From Citrobacter freundii (lineage in GTDB: Bacteria > Bacteroidota > Bacteroidia > Chitinophagales > Chitinophagaceae): a stretch of DNA of 64,000 nt. The position numbers and the translations under genes are program-made. The notes under the pieces are model-generated. The model had not been told where the DNA came from, made no database searches, and worked only from the letters and a program-made list of their open reading frames with translations. This document shows, piece by piece, positions 42,450 through 51,006 of this stretch. Within the stretch, counting starts at the first letter, position 1; each line of letters starts with the position of its first letter. The DNA is taken from positions 62,001 through 126,000 of the forward strand of contig QFQQ01000005.1 of the NCBI GenBank assembly GCA_003243445.1, written 5' to 3'.

Positions 42450-43268
42450 ATGGCAAAGACAATTATGATAACTGGCGCTTCCCGTGGCTTCGGCAAACTT
42501 TGGGCAGAAGCGCTGCTCCAACGTGGAGATAACGTGGTGGCAACAGTACGCAATCTGCAATCACTGGATTCACTGGCAGCCAAATATGGTGAGCGACTAT
42601 TACCCTTGGTATTGGATGTGACTGATCGGGCGGCAAGCTTCCAGGCAGTGGAGAAGGCCAAAGCACATTTCGGCAGTATTGATGCATTGATCAACAATGC
42701 CGGTTTCGGGCTGTTTGGTGCCATCGAGGAAAGTTCTGAGGCAGAGGCACGCGCACAGATGGAAACCAACTTCTTTGGACTGTTATGGCTCACACAGGCG
42801 GTATTGCCGATCATGCGGGAACAGCAACATGGACATATCATCCAACTGTCAAGCGTATTGGGTGTCGTTTCCGTGCCCATCCTGGGGATTTACAATGCCT
42901 CCAAGTTCGCCGTGGAAGGATTAAGTGAGACACTGGCAAGTGAAGTCAAAGGCTTTGGCATCAACGTCACCCTGGTAGAACCCAATCAGTTTGCTACCGA
43001 TTGGGCTGGCACATCGGCCAAACAGGCCGAGAGCATCAGTGCCTATGACCAGGTCAGGGCTGGCTTCTACAGCCAGGTTACCGAAGATAGTGTCGGTATT
43101 CCCGAGGCGACCACCGCAGGGATCCTGGAATTGATCGATAGCAAAAATCCACCATTACGCCTGTTGTTGGGTAAGGTGGGCAACCCCTGGATCAAACAGG
43201 TATATCAGGGCAAACTCGCTGAATGGGACGCCTGGAAGCAAACGGCGGACGCTGCCCATGGAAAATAA
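42450..43268 (+). CDS. Short-chain dehydrogenase/reductase
   Basis: A 272-residue classical SDR. Cofactor motif TGASRGFGKLWAEALL (T-G-x3-G-x-G), NNAG at about 85-88, catalytic Ser in QLSSVLGVVS and Y-x3-K in YNASKFAVEG. Substrate unknown. It is upstream of an AraC regulator on the same strand and may be controlled by it. Confidence 0.9.
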   Translation: MAKTIMITGASRGFGKLWAEALLQRGDNVVATVRNLQSLDSLAAKYGERLLPLVLDVTDRAASFQAVEKAKAHFGSIDALINNAGFGLFGAIEESSEAEARAQMETNFFGLLWLTQAVLPIMREQQHGHIIQLSSVLGVVSVPILGIYNASKFAVEGLSETLASEVKGFGINVTLVEPNQFATDWAGTSAKQAESISAYDQVRAGFYSQVTEDSVGIPEATTAGILELIDSKNPPLRLLLGKVGNPWIKQVYQGKLAEWDAWKQTADAAHGK

Positions 43269-43330
43269 TGTTCTACCGATGACAGTCTGTGCCGCCCCTG
43301 CGGCATAGATTGTTTTAATTTTGTAGTATC

Positions 43331-44236
43331 ATGAAGCACTTTACTTCCATCGCAGAAATGAACAGGTACAATGGGATTCCCGCACCGGAACACCCCCTCT
43401 TGGGGATTATCCGCTGCAACCTGTCCTGTAATACTACCGATCAGCCGTTTACGACCGATTGCTATATGATAGGTTTCAAGAAGCTCAGATCCGGCATCGT
43501 GCGTTACGGCCGTACGCAATACGACCATGATACCGGAAGCATGAGTTTTGTAAGGCCTCGCCAGATGATCCAGTTCACCGATCTGGAATTTGAGGAGGAT
43601 GGATTTTTGATCTATGTGCATGAAGATTACCTTAACGGACACGTCCTGCATGAGGAGATTGCCGAGTACTCTTTCTTTGATTATGATATCAACGAGGCCC
43701 TGCATCTTTCTCCGCGCGAGGAACGGCTGATGTGGGACCTTTTTGCCAAGATCGATGCAGAATATCGGGACAACCCCGATGAATATTCCCGTGAGATCAT
43801 CCTTACCCACCTGGATTCGATGCTCAAATATTCCCAACGTTTCTATAAAAGACAGTTCATTAACCGTACTGAACTTTCCGGTAATACGGTGTCCAAATTC
43901 CAGAAGGCACTGGAACGTTATAGTCAAAAAGAACTGTCTTCTGATAGTGGACTGCCAACAGTTACAGCGCTGGCCAATGAGCTCAACCTTTCGTCCAGAT
44001 ACCTCAGCGATCTGTTGAAGCAGGAAACGGGAAAGACCGCCATCGAGCTGATCCACATCCACCTGATCGGACAGGCCAAGAATATGATGACAGCCAGGAA
44101 TAGCAATATTTCAGAGGTAGCTTACCGCCTCGGCTTCGAAAACCTGCCATATTTTTCAAGGCTCTTCAAAAAGCAGACGGGGCAGACTCCGATCGAGTTC
44201 AGGAAGCAGCTTGGACAGAAAGGGCTGCTAAACTAG
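43331..44236 (+). CDS. AraC family transcriptional regulator
   Basis: A 301-residue regulator. The C-terminal AraC/XylS domain has two helix-turn-helix units: VTALANELNLSSRYLSDLLK and ISEVAYRLGFENLPYFSRLF, followed by the typical KKQTGQTPIEFRK. The N-terminal 180 residues are the effector-binding part. It follows an SDR gene by 62 bp and may regulate it. Confidence 0.9.
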   Translation: MKHFTSIAEMNRYNGIPAPEHPLLGIIRCNLSCNTTDQPFTTDCYMIGFKKLRSGIVRYGRTQYDHDTGSMSFVRPRQMIQFTDLEFEEDGFLIYVHEDYLNGHVLHEEIAEYSFFDYDINEALHLSPREERLMWDLFAKIDAEYRDNPDEYSREIILTHLDSMLKYSQRFYKRQFINRTELSGNTVSKFQKALERYSQKELSSDSGLPTVTALANELNLSSRYLSDLLKQETGKTAIELIHIHLIGQAKNMMTARNSNISEVAYRLGFENLPYFSRLFKKQTGQTPIEFRKQLGQKGLLN

Positions 44237-44387
44237 CCCGCAACTCTTTTTGTTGGTGCGCATTGAGCTCATGCTTAAAGTGGCTTTCAAATTAGTAAGT
44301 CTTTCATTTCACAAAGGCCATGCGCCCCGGGAGCACAGCCTATATAGAAAAAATTACGAAAGGATTTTTCTGTCTGAATTTTCTATC

Positions 44388-44873
44388 CTATTCCTTGTGT
44401 GAAACAAGCAAACTTAAAGGTAATTCCAGGCTGTTTTTTGTTATCCCCATTACTACGATTGTACGGAACCGTTTGATATTCTCATTGCTGAAAAATATCT
44501 TTCGGGTAAGATTTTCATAATAGCTCATAGACGGAACAACCATTACGAGAAAAAAATCTGACTCTCCAGTAACATAATAACATTGCTGAATTTCAGGAAT
44601 GTTTTCAAACTGTTTTTTTAACGCGTCTATTTGTTCAATTTTCTCACTATCGAGAAAAATTTCAACAAGTATGGTAACACTATTTCCTATTTTTTCCCGG
44701 TCAATAACAGTGACATCTTTTTCAATAGTCCCAAGTTCACGCATTTTTTTTATACGCCTTTGAACGGCCGCAGCAGATAATCCGATCATTTCCCCTATGT
44801 CTCTTTGAGGAGTGAGGTTGTTCTTCTGGATAATGCTTAAAATTTTATAGTCAAATGTATCGAGCACAGCCAA
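44388..44873 (-). CDS. Lrp/AsnC family regulator
   Basis: A 161-residue protein starting at TTG 44873 (LAVLDTFDYKILSIIQKNNL in frame). An upstream start at 44999 would add about 42 residues rich in Phe and Cys that do not belong to the family. The helix-turn-helix is PQRDIGEMIGLSAAAVQRRI; the ligand-binding RAM domain follows, with CYYVTGESDFFLVMVV. Likely regulates amino-acid or related metabolism; the divergent neighbour is a serine hydrolase gene at 45100. Confidence 0.85.
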   Translation of the reverse strand: MAVLDTFDYKILSIIQKNNLTPQRDIGEMIGLSAAAVQRRIKKMRELGTIEKDVTVIDREKIGNSVTILVEIFLDSEKIEQIDALKKQFENIPEIQQCYYVTGESDFFLVMVVPSMSYYENLTRKIFFSNENIKRFRTIVVMGITKNSLELPLSLLVSHKE

Positions 44874-45099
44874 CCTATTTTGATGAAACAAAATTGCAAA
44901 GTAGAGGGTGAAATTAAAGAAAAAACAACCCTTTTTTGATGCAATTTTGCAATGTCTATGGATAAATTCTAAAACAAACCACAGTTTTGACCTAGCCATT
45001 TCCTGTTATATGAAATGGGAATCATCATCTATGTAGTCGAAAAATATAGCTAAAACATGCAAGAGGGTATACTTTGCCAATTAAAATAAATATTCTGAT

Positions 45100-46140
45100 A
45101 TGAAAAAAGTGTTGTTTTTTCTCTTCTTACCCTGTTTATCATTTGCCCAAGTTGACAGTACTGATATAATAGTTAACCAAATCATGGACAAGCAAAAAAT
45201 TGTTGGACTATCCCTGGCAATAATTAAAAACGGACAGCCTGTTCTAAACAAAGGTTATGGATTAGCTAATGTAGAATTAAACGTACCTGTAAACTCAGCA
45301 ACTGTAATCAGGCTTGGTTCGATTAGCAAGCAGTTTATTACTACAGCTATTATGAAATTGATGGAAGAAGGAAAACTGGATATCAGGGATGGAGTACATA
45401 AATATTTCCCTGATGCACCTAAGACATGGCGACCCATTACAATAAAGAATTTAATGACTCACACATCAGGTTTGCAGAGAGAACCCCCTGCCTATGATAA
45501 TTTCAAAATACAGCCCGATATAGACGTTATAAGGTCTGCATACAACCTGCCTCTTGTTTTTAAGACCGGCGAAAAATTCCAGTATTGCAATACGGGTTAT
45601 TTTATCCTGGCAGAGATTATAAAACAAGTGAGTGGAATGCCCTGGCAGGATTATATCCGTCGCGAATTGTTTATACCAGCAGGAATGAAGAATAGTTACC
45701 TAACAGATTTTTATCAGATTATTCCTAACCGTGCTAATGGATATATGCACAGGAACGATACGTTGATTAATGCCACCTCCATGTTTGCCATTCGACCCAG
45801 CGGGGCTTTTCTTTCTACAAGCACTGATATGCTGCTTTGGGATAAAGTGCTGAGGGAAAAAAATATTATTCTAAAAAAAGAAAGCTGGGAATTACTTTGG
45901 CAGCCATTTATAAAAACATCTGATGATCCTGAACTCAAGGCTTATTATGGATTCGGTTGGAATATTGATGAACGCAATGGGCACAAGGTAATTTGGCACG
46001 ATGGTGCCAATACTGGTTTTCGTTCTCTTTATGCCCGGTTTGTAAATGATGATTTGTCCATCATTATAATGACTAATACGGATGAGGCTAATCCCTTTCC
46101 ACTTGTAGGGGCTTTGTCAGAATATTATTTCAGAAAATAG
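45100..46140 (+). CDS. Beta-lactamase-fold serine hydrolase (secreted)
   Basis: A 346-residue protein with a signal peptide (MKKVLFFLFLPCLSFAQ). Class C/penicillin-binding-protein fold motifs: SISK (S-x-x-K) in RLGSISKQFITT, Y-x-N in FQYCNTGYFIL, and HDGANTGF near the end in place of KTG. Such proteins are usually peptidases or esterases, not resistance enzymes. A similar hydrolase follows 158 bp downstream. Confidence 0.88.
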   Translation: MKKVLFFLFLPCLSFAQVDSTDIIVNQIMDKQKIVGLSLAIIKNGQPVLNKGYGLANVELNVPVNSATVIRLGSISKQFITTAIMKLMEEGKLDIRDGVHKYFPDAPKTWRPITIKNLMTHTSGLQREPPAYDNFKIQPDIDVIRSAYNLPLVFKTGEKFQYCNTGYFILAEIIKQVSGMPWQDYIRRELFIPAGMKNSYLTDFYQIIPNRANGYMHRNDTLINATSMFAIRPSGAFLSTSTDMLLWDKVLREKNIILKKESWELLWQPFIKTSDDPELKAYYGFGWNIDERNGHKVIWHDGANTGFRSLYARFVNDDLSIIIMTNTDEANPFPLVGALSEYYFRK

Positions 46141-46328
46141 GGATCAATATCGTTTACAAAGGCACCGCTGTCTGTTAGCCGTTACTTTAGTTTTGAGTTG
46201 GTATAAATTAAAGCCCGGGTGTTCCCCGGATGGCCGGGAGTTTTATCCCAGTCATTTAATATATATCCTGAATTAAGTTTATACATAGCTTTGTCCCCGT
46301 GTTTTCCTATTTTAACCGTTCAAAGGGT

Positions 46329-47354
46329 ATGAAACGATTTTATCTTATTTTCTCCTTAATATTATTTTTCCTCACTGGCTGTCAGACTACTGATCAAACT
46401 CCGGTTGATGTAGTTCATCACTATTATAAAAGTGGAAAATTCAATGGAAGTATATTGATCGCTCAGCATGATCGGGTTATGATCGATACAGTTTTCGGTT
46501 ACCGGGATCTGAATAATAAAGCAGTACTAACAAAAGAGACACCATTTTATATTGCTTCATTGAGTAAGTCCATGACAGCCATTGCAATTGCTTTAATGGC
46601 AGAAAATGGATTACTTTCATTCGATGATCAGGCTATAAAATTTGTTGAAAACCTTCCTGCTTATGCCCGTAATATTACCATAAGGCAATTGCTGAATCAT
46701 ACCGCTGGAATAAGAGATTATGAAAACATACTTAAGACGAAAGGCCTGACCAATAATGATGTAATTTATTGGCTTCATGGTCAGGATGGATTAGCATTTG
46801 CTCCTGGAACAAAATTTCAATACAGCAACTCTGGTTACATTATTTTGTCATTGATCATTGAAAAGGTTTCCAAAATGACCTATTCCGGATTTTTGAAAAG
46901 CAATATTTTCGATCCACTGCATATGCATCACACAACAGTTTATGAGTCGGGTACAGTTATAGCCGATAAGGCTATCGGGTACAACAAAAATGAACAAGTG
47001 GATGATTATTCAATACTGACGACAGGGGATGGAGGCATTTATTCCACGGTGGAAGATCTTTACAAACTCCACAACGCATTAAGAACAGATCAATTGTTAT
47101 CGAAAGAAAGTATCAGGTTACTGTATCAAACACCGATTTTGCAGGATGGCACCAATTCTGAATATGGGGCAGGATGGTTCATTGAAAAAACTGATGGCGG
47201 CATTATAACCCAACATACAGGAGGACTGGCAGGTTTCCGAAGCCTGTTTTGGAGAGATCTGAAAAACGGCAACACTATAATTGCACTTACTAATAAAGGT
47301 GATGCCTTCCCTGTATTTGATTTTCAGAACGACATAAAAAAGGTCTTGAAGTAA
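46329..47354 (+). CDS. Beta-lactamase-fold serine hydrolase (lipoprotein)
   Basis: A 341-residue protein from ATG 46329 (MKRFYLIFSLILFFLTGC), with lipobox LTGC; the upstream ATG at 46299 would spoil the signal. Motifs: SLSKSMTA (S-x-x-K), FQYSNSGYIIL (Y-x-N) and TQHTGGLAGFRS (H-T-G). A divergent relative of the preceding gene, probably an old tandem duplication or a two-gene unit. Confidence 0.88.
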   Translation: MKRFYLIFSLILFFLTGCQTTDQTPVDVVHHYYKSGKFNGSILIAQHDRVMIDTVFGYRDLNNKAVLTKETPFYIASLSKSMTAIAIALMAENGLLSFDDQAIKFVENLPAYARNITIRQLLNHTAGIRDYENILKTKGLTNNDVIYWLHGQDGLAFAPGTKFQYSNSGYIILSLIIEKVSKMTYSGFLKSNIFDPLHMHHTTVYESGTVIADKAIGYNKNEQVDDYSILTTGDGGIYSTVEDLYKLHNALRTDQLLSKESIRLLYQTPILQDGTNSEYGAGWFIEKTDGGIITQHTGGLAGFRSLFWRDLKNGNTIIALTNKGDAFPVFDFQNDIKKVLK

Positions 47355-47690
47355 ATGCATTCAGGTCCCGTAACCCTAAGACAGCAGATGACGAAACGGA
47401 TCATTGAACCGGCAGATTGAACTAAGCGGCTTGATTATTTCTGACAAACGATTTTATCGGATTGCCTTTTTAGTACTCTTGTATTCAACTGCCGGGAAAT
47501 TCAGTAATGCAGTAACGAGATGATCAGCACACTTAAGGGGGTACGGTTTTGTTGTCGTCTCATTACGAAACTATATTGCTTTTAACATACGTTTTCACTG
47601 ATAAGGTGGGTGTGAATCGTCATGCAAAGGCTAAGCAAGCGTATAAGCCTATCATGAATTAAAAGATCTGTTCACAGCAACAAACAAGTA
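47355..47690. other. Intergenic, nothing recognised
   Basis: 336 bp between the lipoprotein hydrolase and the WYL regulator. No ORF, repeat or clear terminator was seen; it presumably holds the regulator's promoter. Confidence 0.4.
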
Positions 47691-48425
47691 ATGAGTACCG
47701 CTACTGACATGAAAAGGCTGACGCGACTCAGCGCGATTTTGCTTCAACTCCAGACCAGGAGGGTTGTAAGTTCAACTACCCTGGCTGATAGATTTGAAGT
47801 AAGTACAAGAACCATCTACCGCGACATAAAATTGCTGGGACAAATTGGTGTGCCAATAATCAGCCTTGACGGAAAAGGATATTCGCTGGCTGAGGGTTAT
47901 AAAATTCCACCGGTGATGTTCAGCGAGGAGGAAGCCAATGCCTTAATAACGGCCGGGCAATTGATCGGGCTGAGCCGGGACAGTTCTTTGATCCGGAATT
48001 ATACAGACGCCGTTAACAAGGTCAAAGCAGTGTTGAATTATGCAACAAAAGATAAAGCAGAGCTGCTTTCCAAACGTATTGCCGTCAGTCCTGCAAGTGT
48101 TATGCAGTCCAGCAGCAATACCTTGTCTGTCATTCAGCATGCACTCACCAGTTTCACTGTGCTGCGCATTACCTATCGTGCTGAAAATAACAAGGAAAGC
48201 ACAGAGCGATTGATTGAGCCCTTTGCATTTTATCACAGCATGGAACAAAACTGGGCATTGATCGCTTTTTGCAAGCTCAGAAATGATTTCAGAATGTTCC
48301 GGCTGGACAGGATTGAGACCGTTGTTCCAACAGGGCATACGTTCACGCCGCATCAGCTTAGCCTCCAGGAATATCTTCAGGAAAAGCAAAAAAAATTTAC
48401 ACCCCCTGACAAACTGTTGTCATAG
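47691..48425 (+). CDS. WYL-domain transcriptional regulator (YafY-like)
   Basis: A 244-residue regulator. DeoR-type helix-turn-helix: RVVSSTTLADRFEVSTRTIY then RDIKLLGQIGVPIISLDGKG. The WYL-like domain follows, with EPFAFYHSMEQNWALIAFCK and FRMFRLDRIETV. WYL domains bind nucleic acid or nucleotide ligands. A start at the ATG 47709 (MKRLTRLSAIL) is also possible. It precedes a VOC protein gene by 38 bp. Confidence 0.88.
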   Translation: MSTATDMKRLTRLSAILLQLQTRRVVSSTTLADRFEVSTRTIYRDIKLLGQIGVPIISLDGKGYSLAEGYKIPPVMFSEEEANALITAGQLIGLSRDSSLIRNYTDAVNKVKAVLNYATKDKAELLSKRIAVSPASVMQSSSNTLSVIQHALTSFTVLRITYRAENNKESTERLIEPFAFYHSMEQNWALIAFCKLRNDFRMFRLDRIETVVPTGHTFTPHQLSLQEYLQEKQKKFTPPDKLLS

Positions 48426-48463
48426 CCTGCCGATACCTTAGCTGCCACTAAATATAAAGCGCT

Positions 48464-48865
48464 ATGAATTTAATTTCCATCAGGATCATTACCTCGAAGA
48501 TAGAAGAGCTCATTGTTTTTTATGAGCAAATAACGGGAGGCAAAGCTATCAGGCATACCCCGGACTTTGCTGAAATAAAGACTCCAAAAGCTACCTTGGC
48601 TATAGGAAGCGTACGGACTTTACAGTTTTTTGGTGGTAACGCTGTAGCAGAACCTGCGCACAATCGTAGCGTGATAATCGAATTCATGGTTGACGATGTG
48701 CAGCAACGCTTCGACGAGTTGTCGGAACTTTTGAATAGCCTTACTATTGTGCAGGAGCCAACGATAATGCCATGGGGAAACAAATCTTTGTTATTACGGG
48801 ATCCTGACGGCAATTTAGTCAACCTCTTTACTCCGCTAACAGCCGAAGCAATCGCAAGGGTTTAA
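48464..48865 (+). CDS. VOC (glyoxalase/bleomycin resistance) family protein
   Basis: A 133-residue protein with two beta-alpha-beta-beta-beta units: ISIRIITSKIEELIVFYEQI and MVDDVQQRFDELSELL, ending LLLRDPDGNLVNLFTP with the typical metal-ligand region. VOC proteins act as dioxygenases, lyases or drug-binding proteins; the substrate is unknown. Probably co-transcribed with the WYL regulator. Confidence 0.85.
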   Translation: MNLISIRIITSKIEELIVFYEQITGGKAIRHTPDFAEIKTPKATLAIGSVRTLQFFGGNAVAEPAHNRSVIIEFMVDDVQQRFDELSELLNSLTIVQEPTIMPWGNKSLLLRDPDGNLVNLFTPLTAEAIARV

Positions 48866-48959
48866 AATAATCAGTTTCACTTCATCAGAATGCCGCAGCA
48901 TGTTGCACTGATCAGGTAGTGGCGGTATTTATAAAATGGCCCGGCAGTTGTACACAAAA

Positions 48960-48987
48960 AACGGCAGTAGCCAACGCCACTGCCGTT
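48960..48987. terminator. Hairpin terminator between convergent genes
   Basis: AACGGCAGT/ACTGCCGTT, a perfect 9-bp stem with a 10-nt loop, between the stops of the VOC gene and the convergent SDR gene. A-rich sequence precedes it, giving a T-run on the minus strand. Confidence 0.65.
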
Positions 48988-49006
48988 CTCATCAGATCTG
49001 TTTTGC

Positions 49007-49867
49007 TTACAATAGCTCACTCATCCCGAATACCGTCAATCCTTTGGCAAATTGTTCGGCTACGGCCTGGTTGGCGGCTTCAATATACTGGCCGGTTATC
49101 GGGTCAACCACGGTGCGCAATGGCCGTGTACCTTTTGGCATGCCGATAAGTTTTACAATGGCGTCGGCAACATCCTGTGGGTTCGGTTTTTTTGCTTGCA
49201 TTTCTCCACCCAACGCGGCTATCATTTTGTTGGGTATACCGGCAATGGCACTGTATCCTTCAAACACAGCCTGATCAGATGCGGGGTTGTTCTTTTGCTG
49301 CATTTCGGTAGGGAAAGCGCCGGGCTCCAGTATAGCCACATCGATGCCTAAACGCTTCACCTCATAATGTAGTCCCTCGCTTATGCCTTCAAGCGCAAAT
49401 TTCGAAGCCGCATAAATGGTAGCGAACGGGAATGATACTCTTCCAAAGCCACTCGTCACGTTAATGATCAGCCCTTCGGCTTGTTTACGCATAGCAGGCA
49501 ATACTTGTTTGATCATTCTCCAGGGCGCATACACATTGATATCAAAAGTGGTGTGTACATCTGCAGTGGTGAAGCTCTCGGCCACACCGGTCATGCCGTA
49601 ACCGGCATTGTTCACCAGCACATCAATCGCGCCTTCTTTGGCCAGGATGTTTTCTACGGCCTGCTTCACACTTTCGTCGTCGGTCAGTGTAACGTCCAAA
49701 ACGGTTATGTTCTCCACGGCCGCGAGAGTCCGGGCTTTATCTGCATTACGCCCGTTGGTATCGCGCATCGTTGCATATACCTGGTGCCCCAGGGCAGCGG
49801 TGCTGTGCGCACTAAGCCAGCCAAAACCACTATTTGTTCCGGTTATCAATACGATCTTTTTGCTCAT
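49007..49867 (-). CDS. Short-chain dehydrogenase/reductase
   Basis: A 286-residue SDR: LITGTNSGFGWLSAHSTAAL (cofactor loop), VNNAGYGMTG, INVTSGFGRVSFPFATIYAASKFA quoted in part (Ser and Y-x3-K present in TIYAASKFALEG). Substrate unknown. The palindrome TTTACCAAATGGTAAA 55 bp upstream matches one upstream of the next gene, a Crp/Fnr regulator. Confidence 0.9.
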   Translation of the reverse strand: MSKKIVLITGTNSGFGWLSAHSTAALGHQVYATMRDTNGRNADKARTLAAVENITVLDVTLTDDESVKQAVENILAKEGAIDVLVNNAGYGMTGVAESFTTADVHTTFDINVYAPWRMIKQVLPAMRKQAEGLIINVTSGFGRVSFPFATIYAASKFALEGISEGLHYEVKRLGIDVAILEPGAFPTEMQQKNNPASDQAVFEGYSAIAGIPNKMIAALGGEMQAKKPNPQDVADAIVKLIGMPKGTRPLRTVVDPITGQYIEAANQAVAEQFAKGLTVFGMSELL

Positions 49868-49921
49868 CTTTTTAATTGTTTAAATGAATAAGCAAATGTT
49901 GGAAATGACAACAGGAAAACA

Positions 49922-49937
49922 TTTACCAAATGGTAAA
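49922..49937. promoter_or_regulatory. Crp/Fnr-type operator upstream of SDR gene
   Basis: TTTACCAAATGGTAAA, perfect 6-bp arms around AAAT. The same arms recur at 50547-50562. Confidence 0.6.
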
Positions 49938-49943
49938 AAGCCC

Positions 49944-50513
49944 TTAACGGATATTGCGACGTATACGGCTTAGCGATTGCTGGGTAATGCCCAGGTATGA
50001 GGCAACGTAAGAGAGCGGGATGCGGTTGATAAGATTAGGAAATGCATCAATAAATGAGAGGTAGCGCGTGGTGGCATCTTCTGCAACCAGTGAACCACGC
50101 CGCTCCATCGCCAGAAGAAGGCATTTTTTCACCATGTTCGCCTTCATCATTTCCCAGCCCACAATGGTGTTTGATATATCATCCCAATCCTTTTTATTAA
50201 ACGCGAGTACTTTGCAGTCGGTAACAGCCTGTACATATTCCGAAGCCGCGATCTGCGATTCAAATTTTTCATTATCCACCACAAAATTTCCTTCGTCCAC
50301 AAAATAATTAGTGATCTCTTCGCCCTTGTTGTTATAATAGCAAAAACGGAACACGCCTTCCAGTACGAACGCCACATACCGCGGCACCTTTCCCGCCTCC
50401 GACAGGTATTCGTCCTTTTTAAATTCAAGTGGTTGAACCCTGCTCAGCAACAACTCGATCTGCTTTTTGTTCAGGTCACCAAATTGAAGAATAAAATCTA
50501 TAAGTGCTTCCAT
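49944..50513 (-). CDS. Crp/Fnr family transcriptional regulator
   Basis: A 189-residue protein: cyclic-nucleotide-binding fold (KDEYLSEAGKVPRYVAFVLE, GVFRFCYYNNKGEEITNYFV) and a C-terminal winged helix (IPLSYVASYLGITQQSLSRI). The binding fold lacks the full cAMP-phosphate cassette, as is usual for Bacteroidota members. Twin operators suggest it controls itself and the SDR gene 76 bp downstream. Confidence 0.9.
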   Translation of the reverse strand: MEALIDFILQFGDLNKKQIELLLSRVQPLEFKKDEYLSEAGKVPRYVAFVLEGVFRFCYYNNKGEEITNYFVDEGNFVVDNEKFESQIAASEYVQAVTDCKVLAFNKKDWDDISNTIVGWEMMKANMVKKCLLLAMERRGSLVAEDATTRYLSFIDAFPNLINRIPLSYVASYLGITQQSLSRIRRNIR

Positions 50514-50546
50514 CGCTTAAAGGTAATACACGCTGCGGGGCATTTA

Positions 50547-50562
50547 TTTATCATATGGTAAA
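50547..50562. promoter_or_regulatory. Crp/Fnr-type operator upstream of the crp-like gene
   Basis: TTTATCATATGGTAAA, the same arms as 49922-49937 with one mismatch, 33 bp upstream of the regulator's start. Consistent with autoregulation. Confidence 0.6.
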
Positions 50563-50776
50563 AAATGAGGTAAGGCAGACCAAGGGCTTTAAAATGAGCA
50601 TACATATGGCGGGACCTTATAGGCCGCTCATTCAGCAATCTTGTTGCCCGGTAGGAGAACTGGGTTTGTAAATGAACAATTTAGTATCGGTCATTTAACG
50701 GACAAATATTGTTTAAGGCTTCCCATAAATTGTTTGTAGACAGGTACCTTCAAGCTCAATAACTTCAATCATTCAA

Positions 50777-50799
50777 AAGCGGCGCCAACTGCGCCGCTT
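50777..50799. terminator. GC-rich hairpin
   Basis: AAGCGGCGC/GCGCCGCTT, perfect 9-bp stem, loop CAACT; no T-run. It may end the minus-strand transcript of the gene at 51007-52248 or be a structural repeat. Confidence 0.45.
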
Positions 50800-51006
50800 A
50801 TTATGCCGGGGTAGGAGGCAATCATATTTTGCGGAAATCATAATACAAATGAAGGATAAGACCTGATCAGCTCTTCATACTGCCATTGTGAAGTATACAA
50901 ACTTAAAAAAAATGTTGCCAATAATTTACCACGCTGCCACTCGTGGATCATACGATACGAAACCAATGTCATACTAATGCAGCACGGTTTGAAAATACTG
51001 TAATCC

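Larger units (their letters stand above)
50514..51006. other. Intergenic with operator and hairpin
   Basis: 493 bp without a gene. It contains the operator-like site at 50547-50562 and a 9-bp stem AAGCGGCGC/GCGCCGCTT with loop CAACT at 50777-50799. No other structure was seen. Confidence 0.5.

Noticed and set aside
43205..44062. 285-residue minus-strand frame
   Set aside because: Antisense to the AraC regulator; composition is a mirror of its codons.
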